59,408 nt of DNA, taken from contig NZ_KE384315.1 in assembly GCF_000425145.1 (NCBI RefSeq), forward strand, positions 21,466 through 80,873. Direction: 5' to 3'. The number at the start of each line of letters is the position of its first letter. The first letter of the stretch is position 1. Made by a program: the position numbers and the translations under genes. Shown piece by piece: positions 1 through 15,100 of the stretch. Origin of the DNA: Pedobacter glucosidilyticus DSM 23534 (GTDB lineage Bacteria > Bacteroidota > Bacteroidia > Sphingobacteriales > Sphingobacteriaceae). Below the pieces are notes generated by a model, which was not told the origin of the DNA, ran no database searches, and saw only the letters and a program-made list of their open reading frames with translations.

Positions 1-2610
<2,610 letters not shown>

Positions 2611-2634
2611 CATTTAAAAACTTCTAATAATATG

Positions 2635-2667
2635 AACGCTTACCAAAATCTGGTAAGCGTTTTTTTT
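2635..2667 (+). terminator. Rho-independent terminator of collagen-like gene
   Basis: Perfect 11-bp stem AACGCTTACCA / TGGTAAGCGTT with loop AAATC, followed by a T run, 25 nt after the stop codon. Confidence 0.92.
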
Positions 2668-3081
2668 GTGTAATATATTTCTCGTTTTTACACTAAATGT
2701 AGATTTATATGCTCTTTATTGTGGGTTATGAAATTTATGTTTAAAATCAGTGATTTTTGATTTTGTTTTGAGAGGATAATATGTCTTCTGCTGTTTTTCT
2801 GGGGAAAGCAAATATTGTTAATTGGGTAATTATTTCTACTTTTTTATTATTGTGTAGAAATAATTCTATTTATTTTATGTTGAGCGCATTTAAAAACTCA
2901 TGACTTAAACTTTCCATATTCAAAATCTATACAATTTATAATAACTTAAAATATGGGTTTAAACCTATTTAAATGCATATTTTATCCTAATAATGCTTCA
3001 TTAAGATCCTAATTAGATGTTTAAACATCTCTATTCTATAAAATTTTTGGTGCATGGCTTCTAAGTTGTATATGTCTTTGC
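2668..3081. promoter_or_regulatory. AT-rich intergenic region with two GTTTAAAC palindromes
   Basis: No coding sequence seen. It holds a perfect 16-bp palindrome AGATGTTTAAACATCT at 3015-3030 and a second palindrome centred on GGTTTAAACC at 2956-2965. Both contain GTTTAAAC, 62 bp apart, and both lie upstream of the T9SS cargo gene at 3082. They may be operator sites; no regulator can be named. Confidence 0.4.
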
Positions 3082-3627
3082 ATGAAAAGATTAATATTCG
3101 CTTTAGTAATTACTTTAATAAGTTTAACAAACGCTAAAGCTCAGCATGTAGATAGATTTGTTTTTTCTTCAGGAAATGGTTCAGCATCTAATGCTTATGG
3201 AGAATCTGTTCAATTTACTATCGGACAGGCATTCTTTACAGAAACACTTTCTAACAATAAGGCTGAAATTATAACTCAAGGTTTTGAGCAACCTACAGTA
3301 TTTGAAAATTTACTTATCGCTTCTGCGTCTTTTAAAGATTTAAGTTTATTGAAGCTTGATGTTTATCCTAACCCAGCGGTAGATTATACAGAGCTAGAGT
3401 TGAATTTAATCGATCATGACGGTGCTAAAGTAATGTTAATTGATACTTGGGGTCAGATTGTTAAAACTGAAGATTTTCAGGTACCAGCAGGTAATCAAAA
3501 ATTACATTTTAATTTAGGAACTTTAGCTGATGGTGTTTATACCATCAGTGTAAAAGCTAATAAAAGAAACTATGCAAAGAAATTAATCGTTAGCAACACA
3601 AGATCAAGAAGTGTAGGTAATTTCTAA
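3082..3627 (+). CDS. Small secreted protein with T9SS type A sorting domain
   Basis: 181 residues. Residues 1-20 are a Sec signal peptide (MKRLIFALVITLISLTNAKA, then Q). A short mature N-terminal part (FVFSSGNGSASNAYGESVQF) is typical of Bacteroidota proteins of this size. From about residue 93 the C-terminal Por-secretion domain follows: LDVYPNPAVDYTEL, a GQIVKTE turn, and LADGVYTISVKANKRNYAKKLIVS. Such domains direct export through the type IX system and surface attachment. No catalytic domain fits in the remaining about 70 residues, so the function of the mature part is unknown. It lies downstream of the collagen-like gene with its own leader and terminator. Confidence 0.85.
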   Translation: MKRLIFALVITLISLTNAKAQHVDRFVFSSGNGSASNAYGESVQFTIGQAFFTETLSNNKAEIITQGFEQPTVFENLLIASASFKDLSLLKLDVYPNPAVDYTELELNLIDHDGAKVMLIDTWGQIVKTEDFQVPAGNQKLHFNLGTLADGVYTISVKANKRNYAKKLIVSNTRSRSVGNF

Positions 3628-3665
3628 GCATATTTCATACATACTTTTTAAGGTTAATTCAAATC

Positions 3666-3696
3666 ATCCTCATGCTTTTAGCTGAGGATTTTTTTA
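3666..3696 (+). terminator. Rho-independent terminator
   Basis: Stem ATCCTCA / TGAGGAT with loop TGCTTTTAGC followed by a T run, about 40 nt after the stop of the T9SS cargo gene. Confidence 0.85.
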
Positions 3697-3728
3697 TTTA
3701 TTACTTTTGGAGTTTTATCAGGCATAAA

Positions 3729-3759
3729 AAAAGCTCGTAGTTATCAACCACGAGCTTTT
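3729..3759 (-). terminator. Terminator of the outer-membrane barrel gene
   Basis: Stem AAAAGCTCGT / ACGAGCTTTT, with a T run when read on the minus strand, just downstream of the minus gene ending at 3778. It faces the preceding plus-strand terminator between convergent genes. Confidence 0.8.
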
Positions 3760-3777
3760 AAAATCCATAATTTTATT

Positions 3778-4674
3778 TTAATATTCTCTGTATTTGAAGT
3801 TATATACAAATCCAAAGCTAAAGAAATCGGCTTTACCTAAGTTTCTGCCTCCAATGGTTGTTCCGCCTCCAGCATTGATACCGAAGTTACCATCTAAAGG
3901 TGCATAAACATTAGCTCCTATTCTAGTATAATTTACTTGGGTTGCAGGGAAAAATCCGTTAAACCCGGGTCTTAAAATATCAACACCACCAGTAGATGTT
4001 TGGTTAGCTAGATAAGCATCCGCATAAAAGCGTTTTTTTGCCCATCCTAATTTTAACTGACTTAAAACTGCATCAGGTACTTCTGTGCTTCTTAAGCTAT
4101 ACCCAGCTTGTCCGGTTACGAAAAAGCCACTAGAAAGTTTATAATGGGCCAATGCAACGGCATTAAAAGTTGTAGCTCTGTTACCAATAGCTATGATAGA
4201 TTGTAAACCTTCATTTACATTATAGTCGCTTACAGGAGTTGTAACGCCTAAAGAACCTTGTAAAGATAAATTACCTTTTTTTGCAAGCTCATATTTCAAG
4301 AAAGCAGAAATGTCTTGAGCACCTTCTCTTGAATTTTGAAATCCTAAGTCGTTAAGCACCTCTTGATTTCCTGAACCTACCGTTCTTACAAATGGTAAAT
4401 TTACAATTAGATCTAATTTATCCGTAAAACCATAAGAACCATAAATATTAAAGCTATTTACAGAAACGCCGTTAAATACAGGTACTCCATCTATTTTTTC
4501 GGGTACTAAATAAACTTCACTGTAATTTTCATGATTTAATGAGAAAGATAAGTTTCCACCCTTCTTACCTTGCATAAAACCACTTAATGGTGTTTGGGCA
4601 CAAACACTAGCGCTTATACCTAATACTGCAAGTAAAGTTAATATTTTTGATTTGTCTAATATTTTCATTTTCAA
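3778..4674 (-). CDS. Outer-membrane beta-barrel protein (transporter-like)
   Basis: 298 residues with a signal peptide ending near residue 26 (LGISASVCAQ). The mature part is a series of alternating hydrophobic beta strands ending in an aromatic C-terminus (FSFGFVYNFKYREY), as expected of an outer-membrane barrel. It resembles putative transporter / MetA-pathway-of-phenol-degradation family barrels (YGSYGFTDKLDLIVNLPFVR), but the substrate is not identifiable. It is transcribed divergently from the fasciclin gene; the 227-bp spacer carries a 13-bp direct repeat that may coordinate the two. Confidence 0.7.
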   Translation of the reverse strand: MKMKILDKSKILTLLAVLGISASVCAQTPLSGFMQGKKGGNLSFSLNHENYSEVYLVPEKIDGVPVFNGVSVNSFNIYGSYGFTDKLDLIVNLPFVRTVGSGNQEVLNDLGFQNSREGAQDISAFLKYELAKKGNLSLQGSLGVTTPVSDYNVNEGLQSIIAIGNRATTFNAVALAHYKLSSGFFVTGQAGYSLRSTEVPDAVLSQLKLGWAKKRFYADAYLANQTSTGGVDILRPGFNGFFPATQVNYTRIGANVYAPLDGNFGINAGGGTTIGGRNLGKADFFSFGFVYNFKYREY

Positions 4675-4702
4675 GTCTTTTAATTGTTAATAAATGAGTT
4701 AA

Positions 4703-4864
4703 ATTGCTTATCGGATATTTAAAATGATGAAATTTAATTACACATTTGCATGAAATACGTAAGTTTATAGCGATCTGGATTTTTAATAATTTAAATTATT
4801 TTTTCAAATTGTAAATCTATTAAAAACTTTTGCTCGTATGTACGTAAAATGATTGCTTATCGGA
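4703..4864. promoter_or_regulatory. 13-bp direct repeat in divergent promoter region
   Basis: ATTGCTTATCGGA occurs at 4703-4715 and again at 4852-4864 in the same orientation, one copy near each divergent start codon (barrel gene at 4674, fasciclin gene at 4902). TACGTAA also occurs twice (4756 and 4841). Possible regulator half-sites. Confidence 0.45.
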
Positions 4865-4901
4865 AATAAATCAATCGTTAATTAAATTAAAACCCAAAGA
4901 A

Positions 4902-5906
4902 ATGAAAATAAATAGATTTATAAATTCAAAGTTAGCTTTCGGACTGATAGCTTTAGCAGCAGCTACAGGCTTTTCTTCTTGCAATAAAGAAAATGATGCT
5001 AAACCAACAGTGGCACAAGTTGCTGTATCTATGCCTGGTTTCACGCAATTAGAAGCTGCAGCAATAAGAGGTGGTGTTGCTATTGCTTTATCAAATAAAA
5101 ATCCTAATGATCCATCAGGAAATTATACCGTATTTGCACCAACTAATGATGCTTTTGCCAGATTAGGTTTAGTAAATCCCCAAGATTTAAATGTTTTACA
5201 AAAACCATTTTTAACTAATGTTCTCCTTTATCATGTAAGTAGTGGTTCTTTAAATCAAACCCAAGTGATGTCTGCTGGTAATATTCCATCACTAATCACT
5301 GGTGTAACAAAAAAAGTTATCGTTAGAAACAATGAATACTATATCAATGGATCAAAAATTTTAGCAACAGATGTACAAGCAGATAATGGTATCGTACATG
5401 TAATAGATAAAGTTTTATTAGCAACAGGTGCAGATATAGTGGGTTCTGCTGTAACATTAAAAAATGCCCAAGGCTTTATCACTCCAGAATTAAGCTTTCT
5501 TGTAGAAGCAGTTTTGTATGCAGACCTAGCAGGAGCATTAACTAAAGGTCCCGGTACGCCAAGTTTCACAGTTTTTGCGCCAACAGATCAAGCATTTAAA
5601 GATTTAGGTGTAATTCTGGGAGTTCCATTAAATGTACCAGCAGATATAAGAAAACTTCCAAAAGATGTGGTTACCAATGTACTCTTAAACCACGTAATTG
5701 CTGATGGTGGTAAATTTACATCAGAATTATTTCAAGGTACATTAAATCCATTATTAACTACTTCATCCCTTACATTAGGAGCTTATAACAATGGTGTATT
5801 ACCTGTTTCTGGTAGAGGAAATGCACAGCCTGCTAATATGGTAATTCCTGATATCCAAACAACAAACGGAGTAGTACACATTATTGATAGAGTACTTCTT
5901 CCATAA
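4902..5906 (+). CDS. Lipoprotein with two fasciclin (FAS1) domains
   Basis: 334 residues. The N-terminus is a lipoprotein signal with lipobox FSSC at residues 24-27. Two FAS1 domains follow. The first (about 40-175) has the H1 motif YTVFAPTNDAFARLG, LLYHVSSG, and the H2-like NGIVHVIDKVLL. The second (about 185-334) has FTVFAPTDQAFKDLG, VLLNHVIADG and NGVVHIIDRVLLP. FAS1 domains mediate adhesion or polysaccharide/protein contacts, and in Bacteroidota they are usually outer-membrane lipoproteins. It ends with its own terminator, so it is probably monocistronic. Ligand unknown. Confidence 0.9.
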   Translation: MKINRFINSKLAFGLIALAAATGFSSCNKENDAKPTVAQVAVSMPGFTQLEAAAIRGGVAIALSNKNPNDPSGNYTVFAPTNDAFARLGLVNPQDLNVLQKPFLTNVLLYHVSSGSLNQTQVMSAGNIPSLITGVTKKVIVRNNEYYINGSKILATDVQADNGIVHVIDKVLLATGADIVGSAVTLKNAQGFITPELSFLVEAVLYADLAGALTKGPGTPSFTVFAPTDQAFKDLGVILGVPLNVPADIRKLPKDVVTNVLLNHVIADGGKFTSELFQGTLNPLLTTSSLTLGAYNNGVLPVSGRGNAQPANMVIPDIQTTNGVVHIIDRVLLP

Positions 5907-5926
5907 GAATTTTTTAGTGTTGATGA

Positions 5927-5961
5927 AGAGAGTCTGGTAATTTATCAGGCTCTTTTTTTTA
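5927..5961 (+). terminator. Terminator after fasciclin gene
   Basis: Stem AGAGTCTG / CAGGCTCT (one G-T wobble) with loop GTAATTTAT, followed by a run of eight or more T. Confidence 0.85.
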
Positions 5962-6156
5962 TTTGAATTTTAAACAATAAAGGATTAGTAAAACTAAAAT
6001 AAGTGCATTTTATGGTAACCAATAGACTTTTTTTGCGTATTAGCTAATCAGGGATTAAAATGACTAATGTTTTTCATATAGTTATAAAGGGTTATCAACG
6101 CAAGTGTATAAATAAAATCTGTGCTTATAAAAGTAAAATCTAACAGAGCCAACCTG

Positions 6157-9100
6157 ATGGGTAAACATCGGAATTTAAAAGGTTTCATTGTAAAATGTTT
6201 ATCTATTTTATTGTTGTTAGTACTAAGTATTTTTGATGTTTCGTATGCCGAAGGAAGTAAAGATTTAATCACAACCGGTGGAGGTGTTGGGCATAGGGCT
6301 TTTTTATTAAGTACTACTACCGTTTCTAATAATAATCCTTTTCCAACTCTAGGTACCGTTAAGGTGTATGTTAGGGCAGGAGAATCTTTATACTTGGGTT
6401 CAAGCGCACAACAAATTGGTAATGGTAGAATAAATGTAAGAGCGCCTGGTGGGGCAACCTATAATTCTGCTGCTTTAGCTGCTGGGGTAGGCTTAATTAC
6501 TAATAAAAATCAAGAAAATGCAGGACCATTACCTAATGCCGGAGGATATACACCTTGGATTTTACCTGTTGGCTTGGGGCAAGAGGGTGTATGGGAAATT
6601 GATTTCATATCGCCAGATGTAACAGCCGACCAGCAAGCAGGTATAACTAAAACTAATGCAAATGCAGCATGGACTCAATCCAATAATGGTCCAGGAATAT
6701 CTGCTTTTGATGTATCTGTAAGAAATAGCGCTAATACAGCATTTATAACAGGTAGGGCTTTCATGAATATTTTTGTTGGCTCGCTAGGTGCGTTTGATGC
6801 GAATTTTACCGGAAAATTTAAAATTCTTACCAAAGATGGTTACCAGTATGACGTAGATAATAATGGGCAATCTGGTTATGTATTTAGCTTTTTCGCAAAT
6901 AATAAAGGATTTAAAGATAACGCAGGCAATCCTATTTATAGAAGTATTAATACTTTATCTGGCACTATACCCGTACAAGACCCAAGAGTTGCGGATACCG
7001 GTACAGATATCACACATAAAATATTTTTTAACACACCAGATGCTAGTATGCCAGCTACTACGGCAACACCGGCTGGTACTACTTGGTTGTATACCACACC
7101 TACTAGCCCGCAAGCGGCTAATTTTTTATTTGAAGGTGTAGAAGGGACACAAAACCAAGCGGGTACAGCACCTTTAGGGGCTAATTTATCTTTTGAGACC
7201 AACCAAATAGGAAGTTATATTATTGATATTGATATCAACAAAAATGGTGTATTTAATGATGCCGTTGATAGGAGACTAACGGGTGTAGCGGGGTCTGGAA
7301 GCAATACCATTTACTGGGATGGCTTAAATGGTTTAGGTGCTAAAGTACAGGGTAATTTTACTTTTAGCCCTAGTAATTTAAATCTAAGTTTGGTAGGTGG
7401 TGAAGTTCATTTTCCGTTCTTAGATGTAGAAAATAATATTAATGGTATTATCATCAGGCGTGTAAATGGTGTTAACGCTCCTGATGATATTGTGTATTGG
7501 AATGATACTGATATTTCCTCAAATACCAACCCTTCTAATCCTAGAGATGCATCTATTAATGGTGTTAGTAGTGCAACAAATGGTCATAAATGGGGTAGTA
7601 ATTCTTATAGCGGTACTGCCTTCGGTAATGAGGTGGGTTTAGATACTTGGACGTATGTTATCAGTAATACAGTGCTTCCGTTCATGAACGTAACACTTAA
7701 AGAGGCAGATTTAGAAGTCATCAGCATTACACCAAGCAAAACGTCTTATTGTGTTGGGGAAGACATAAGTTATGTTGTGAGGGTTAGAAACAATGGACCG
7801 GATGCTGTTTCTGGGGCAAAATTTGCCTTTAATTTTCCTACACAATTTGTGATTAGCAGTACTTCATCAACAGTAACTACAGGTACAGCAACTATAACAG
7901 GTACCGCAACTACTCCAGGTCAATACGCGGCAACCTTAGATATGTCTAATACGGCCGTTATAGCGTTTACCATTAATGGTACCTTAAATAACTACCCAGG
8001 CGGAACTTTAAATACCAGTGCATCTATTTTAAGACCTATTGATGTTACAGACCCAGACGCTACCAATGAAGACGCTTTACCACCAACGAATCCTTTAATA
8101 GAATGTGATGCGGGTACTGTGGGCTGTAATAATATCAAAGAAAATGCATCGGTTAGTATTAATGTTAGAACTGTAAGTGTAGCTAGTGCAACCGTTGCAG
8201 AGGGTACAGGGGGCACTAGAAATCTTAGCTTTCCGGTTAGTTTATCTGCGGTTTCTGCTTGTGACATTTCTGTAGATTACTCCATCGTAAACGGTACTAC
8301 ACAAGCATCTGATTTTGCAGGACTAACGAATGGTACCATAACTATTCCTGCCGGAAGTACAACGGCAAATATTCTTATCCCCATAGCAACAGATAATATT
8401 ATTGAGGCTAATGAAACTTTTACTTTAACATTAGCTAACCCAACCGGAGGCAATACCATTTTTATGGGAACCGCAACGGGAACAATTAATAATGATGATA
8501 ATGCACAAATTACCATTACTAAAATAGATGGAAATGAAGAAAATGCCATCCAAGCGAGGTTTATTTTTAGTTTTCCTCCGGGAGTTTTCGCCGATGCTGA
8601 TACCGAAGTTAAATACGAACTTAGTGGAACCTCAACAGGTAATGGACCAGATTATCCAGAAGCTTTAACCGGTTCTATCATCATCCCGGCAGGGCAACAA
8701 AGCGCAACTTTAACATTAAATACCATTAATGATGATATGGTAGAAGGTACCGAAACTGTTGTGATAGATATTGTAGAGATAAATAGCCCCTATAGTTTAC
8801 CTTTAGGAACAAATATTATGCTTAATCCAACTGTACCTACATTAAGTATTTTTGATAACGATGTTGCAACCCTAACCCTAAGTAACCCTGTTATTTTAGC
8901 AGAAGGTAATAGCAGTACAACTGCTTTTAACTATACGGTAACTTTAAATAAGGCCACCAGTAGCAGCTTTACGGTAAATTATAACACTTCAAATAATACT
9001 GCTACCATAGCAGATAATGATTATGCAACTAGTAGCGGAACTTTAAATTTTAATGGTGTTTTAAATGAGGTGCAAAATATTACAGTTTTAGTAAATGGCG

Positions 9101-12100
9101 ACCAAAAACTAGAAGCAAATGAAAGTTTTAACTTATCGCTAACCACGTTAAACAATAATTTTAGTGGTCGTTTAACTATTCCAAGTCCTAATACAAGCGG
9201 AACCATTGTAAATGATGATGTAGCTAATATTACCATTACTAAAGCAGATGGTGCAGAGGGGGGGCAGAATGCAAGGTTTATTTTTACTTTAGATAATGGT
9301 AAAACGGCTGACCAAAATTTAGTTATCCCTTATGCACTTACCGGTACTGCTTTACCTAATGTAGATTTTAATGGTGCAGCCGTTGGAAATATTGTTTTAT
9401 CAGCAGGGCAAAATTCTGTATCATTAATTCTTAATGTTATCGATGATAATTTGGTTGAGGGTAACGAAGATTTAACCCTAACAACAGGGGCTATTGCTAA
9501 CCCTTACGGCATTACTGTTAATAACTCGCCACAAACAATAACTATTACTGATAACGATAATGCCAACATTTCTATTTCTAATGTAACAGAAACAGAAGGG
9601 GATAGTGGTGACAAGACTTTCAGCTTTAACGTAACACTTAACAATGCGGTTAAAGAATCTTTTTCGGTAAATTATTTTACCACAAATGGTACCGCCTTAG
9701 CAGGTGAAGATTATCAGGCTGTAACCAATGAAACTTTAGATTTTTCTGGTACAGCTGGCGAGGTAAGAACCGCTACCATAACAGTTACTGGTGATACTAA
9801 AATAGAGGCGAACGAACTATTTGCAGTTACGCTTCAAAACCTATCTAAAAATTTTAATAACCATTTAACCATAGGCAATGCAAGTGCAACAGGTACTATT
9901 ATAAATGATGATGCTTCTACCATTCAAATCACTTCTACTAACGGAAATGAGACTGGGCAAATTCCGGGTACTTTTACTTTTGGTTTTGCTACAGGTGTTA
10001 CGGTTGATAGTCCAACAGAAATTAGCTATACCTTAGCAGGCTCGGCAACAGCTACACCTGATTATAGTGGAGTAACCTCTGGCACCATCATCATCCCGGC
10101 AGGGCAAAATAATGTTACGCTTACCTTACCTGTAATTGATGATAATACCATAGAAGGAATAGAAACCATCATTTTAAGCAGTAGTTTAGTTAATAGTCCT
10201 TATGCTATCAGCGTAAGCAACTCGCCACAAACTTTAAATATTTTAGATAATGATGCTGGAACTTTAACCTTAATTGGTCCCGCAGATGTAACAGAAGGAG
10301 CAGATGGTACCAGCAAAACCGTACAATTTCAAATTCAATTAAATAGGGCAACTGAACGCCCCTTTGCTATAGATTATGATACTAATAATATAACTGCTTT
10401 ATCTGGAGAAGATTATATCACAGAGAATAGTAGCTTAAGTTTTTCTGGGACTTTAGATGAGATTAGAACAGTAAGTGTAACCATCAACGGAGATGCTAAA
10501 ATAGAAGCCGATGAATTATTTAGTTTAGTGTTAAGCAATTTAAGCGAAAATTTTGGAGGCCTTTTAACGCTTGCAAATACATCGGCAACAGCCAAAATAT
10601 TAAATGATGATAGTGGAAATATTACCATTACCAGCACAAACGGGGCGGAAGGTGGTGCAGCAGCCGTTTTTACTTTTAGTTTACCAGCAGGTGTTGTTGC
10701 AGACCAGCCTATAACTTTCAACTATACTTTAGGTGGTTCTGCTATAGGAAATGACTCAGACTATACAGGCGCACTTACCGGAACCATCACCATACCAGCA
10801 GGCAGTAATAGTGCGAGCTTAAATTTACCTGTTATAGATGATGCTATTGTAGAAGGTACAGAGACCATCTCTATCACTACGGGAGCGGTAACTAGTCCTT
10901 ATAATATCCTAATTGCTAATTCGCCACAAACTTTAAACATTACCGATAACGATTTTGCTACCCTCAGTATTGCTGATGCCAGCATAACAGAAGGAGATAA
11001 TGGTACCAAGATTTTAAGTTTTGATGTTACCCTAAATCAACCAACAAAAGAGAGCTTTAATGTAACTTATTCAACAGCAAACGGTACGGCTACAGCCGGA
11101 GAAGACTATCTGGCAGCAGTAAATAACACTGTAACTTTTAATGGTACAGCAGGTGAGTTAAGAACCATCAACATCACCCTTAACAGCGATACAAAAATTG
11201 AAGCCGATGAAACTTTTACCCTAAATTTGAGTGCTATCAGTAATAATTTTGGTGGTCATTTAGCTTTCGCTGATGCCCTTGCAACAGGAACTATTTTAAA
11301 TGATGACCAAGCCCAGTTAAGTATCACGGCTAGCAACGGGAATGAACAAGGTTTAGTTCCTGCAACTTTCACCTTTGCCTTACCAACAGGAATAACGGTA
11401 GACAAAAACACCAGTATTACTTATACTATAAGTGGTTCTGCAAGTAACGGAACGGATTATACCGGAGCTATCACCAACACCGTTGTTTTATTTGCCAACA
11501 CAGGGAGTATTACGGTAACGCTGCCTGTAATTGATGATAATTTGGTAGAAAATACCGAAACACTTATCCTTACCATTAACAATCTCGTTAGCGATTATAA
11601 CCTAACGGCTGTAAGTTCAACAGCTAATGCCAATATTTTAGATAATGATGCTGCAATACTACAATTAACAGGGCCGCCAAGTATTACAGAGGGTGCTAGT
11701 GCAACTACACAAAATGTTGCCTTTACGGTAGTTTTAAGTAAAGCTACGCAAAGACCTTTTACTGTTAATTATACCACAGTAAACGGTACGGCTAGCGCTA
11801 CCGACCAAGACTTTGTTCTGCAGAGTAGCCAATTAAGTTTTACCGGGGCTACTGCCGGAGAAACCATAACAGTTAATATTGTTGTAAACGGAGATGCTAA
11901 AATAGAAGCTGATGAGCTTTTTAACTTTACCATAAGTGGCTTAAGTGATGATTTTGGAGGCTTGTTAACCATCCCACAAAGTACTGCATCGGCTACTATT
12001 TTAAATGATGATGCCGGTGATATAACCATTACCGCAGCAGATGGTGCTGAGGGTGGTGCCAATGGTTATTTTAGGTTTAGCTTTCCAACCAATGTAACTT

Positions 12101-15100
12101 CAGACCAAGCAACAGTTATCAATTATGTTTTATCTGGAACTGCTACTAATACAGATTATTTGGCGGATCCATCACCAGTAACTATCACCATTCCTGCAGG
12201 GCAAAATAGTGCTCAGCTAAATATCAATGTAGTTGATGATGCCATTGTAGAAGGACAAGAAACACTAGAATTAAATGTAGTGGCTGTAAATAGTGCTTAT
12301 GGTATAAATTTAACTAATAGTACTGCATCACTAAACATACAGGATAACGATGTTGCAGAAATGTTAGTTACTGCCCCACCTGCTGCACCAGAAGGAAATG
12401 TAGGCACCAGTACACAAACTTTTACCTTTAGGTTAACTGCTGCAACAGCACAGCCGTTTTCTATACCTTACCAAACTGTTAATGGAAGCGCTATAGCAGG
12501 AGAAGATTTTGTATTGAAAACGGGTAATTTAAACTTTAATGGGCAAGCAAACGAGCAGCAGACGGTAGAAATAGTAATTAATGGCGATACCAAAGTAGAA
12601 CCCAATGAGGTATTGAATCTTTTATTGGGTAACCTTTCTAACAATTTCCAAAACAGGTTAAGTATTCCTGTACTTTCTAGTGCTGCAACCATCCAAAATG
12701 ATGATTCTGGTGTTATCAGAATGGTGGTAAGCAACGGTTCTGAGGATGGTGTTAATGGAAAAATAAGATTCGAATTTTTAAACGGAGCAACCGCCGCACA
12801 GCCTATTGTTTTAAGTTATAGCTTGGCGGGTTCAGCCCTATCATCAGGTTTAGATGCAGATTATACTGCTGATTTTCCATCAAGCATAACCATCCCGGCG
12901 GGTGCTTCTTTTGCAGAAATCACACTCAACGTTATTAATGATGCCCGTATAGAAGATATAGAAACAGTAGAAGTTATAGGTTTGGCGCTTGATGTTGCCT
13001 ACCCTGGCATTAGCTTAGATCCAGCCAGACCAATTTTAAACATTAGCGATAATGACCAAGCAGAACTGGTTTTGGCTGGTCCGCCAAGTGTTTTAGAAGG
13101 AAATACTGGTTTTACAACTTTAAGCTATACCGTAAAGCTAACCAAAGCAACCGGAGCAGGTTTTAATATCAATTACAGTACACAAGATCAAACCGCTACA
13201 ACTGGCAATTCAGATTATGTGGCATCATCAGGGACTTTAAATTTTACTGGTTTAGCCAATGAAACCAAAACCATTAACGTTTTAGTAAATGGGGATATTG
13301 ATATTGAACCAAATGAAACCTTTACCCTACAACTTTCTGGTTTAGATAATAATTTCAATAACAGACTGGTGGTGCAAGGTTCGCCTTTGGCGGTTAATAT
13401 TTTAAATGATGATAACGATAATATCAACATTACTAAACTAAATGGTGAGGAAGGAGCAAATAACGGAAGCTTTACTTTTAGCCTACCGGTGGGCGTAGTA
13501 GCTAGCGAGAATTTAACCATAGATTATGTGATAGATGGTACAGCTTTATCAGGAACAGACCATGCCGCAACATCAGGTACTTTGGTATTAGCAGCGGGTA
13601 GTAATGCTATAAATTTACCAATTATTATTAACGATGATTTAATTGTAGAAGGTACAGAAACGGTAAGGATAACAGCTTTGGTTAGAACAAATAGCTTAAA
13701 TATCGGTATCAATAATCCGCAAGAAACCATTACCATTACCGATAATGATGAGGCTACTTTAACCATTGCAGCAGTTAACCAGCCCGAGCTTAATTCCAGT
13801 GTCAGCAATATGTTGTTTACAGTTACTTTAGACAAGCAAACCGCTTTACCTTTTTCTTTGGCTTACGCTTCCGCTGATGTTACTGCAACCGCTGGCGAAG
13901 ATTATCAAGCTGTGCCAGCAGCAGCTTTATTAAGTTTTAATGGTGCAGCTAACGAAACAGAAACCATTAGTATTGCTATTACTGGCGATACCAAAATAGA
14001 AGCTAACGAGGTGTTTAATATCATCCTTGGCACTTTATCTAATAATTTTGAAGGCCGTTTAATCATCCCGGCAAACACGGTAAATGGCACTATAGAAAAT
14101 GACGATGCTGCGGTTATTACCATTACCAAAGAAGATGCTGCCGAGAGTGGAAACAATGGACAATTTATTTTTAGTTTCCCTACGGGCTTCACATCAGATA
14201 AAGAAACCCTAATTAACTTTAGTTTAGGTGGCACCGCAAACGGAGCTGGGGTAGATTATACGGCAGATCCATTGGCAACAACTATTACTATTCCCGCAAA
14301 TGCACCATCAGCAACTTTAACTTTAAATATCAATGATGATGACTTGGTAGAATTTACCGAAAATGTAAGTCTTACTGCGGTTACAATAAATAGCGTTTAT
14401 AGTGGCATCACCCTTAACCCGGTTTTGCCTGTGGTAAATATCACAGATAATGATGTTGCTCAGCTTACTTTAACAGGTATTACAGCCGTAAATGAAGGCA
14501 ACAGCGGCTCAACAGAAGTTACCTATACCGTAACATTAAACAATGCAACAGTTTCACCCTTCAGGGTAGATTATGCTGCAACAGGTATCACGGCCAGTAC
14601 AGCAGATCAAGATTATTTAGATTTAGCAGGTTTTATAGATTTTTTCGGTCAAGCCGGAGAAAGCAAAACTTTTAAATTATTTATCCGTGGCGATCAAAAA
14701 ATTGAAGCTGATGAAACTTTAGCTATCAATTTAAGTGCGCCAAGCATCAATTTTGATAACCGCTTAACGGTACAAGGCTCGCCGCTACAACTTAGCATCT
14801 TAAATGATGATACAGGTACCATCACCATCAATAGCGAAAATGGCGAAGAAGGTATTAAAGATGGTTTATTTAGGTTTAGCTTGCCAGCAGGTATAACGGC
14901 AGACCAAGACATCAACATCAATTACTTGCTATCAGGTTCTGCAACTACAGGGTTAGATTTTACTAATTTACCGGGTAGTATCACCATCAATGCCGGAGCA
15001 AATAGTGTGGTTTTACCAGTTCAAATTAATGATGATGCTTTGGTAGAAGGTACAGAAACACTAAGCCTAAGTGCTACTTTACCTTTAAGTGTTTACGGTA

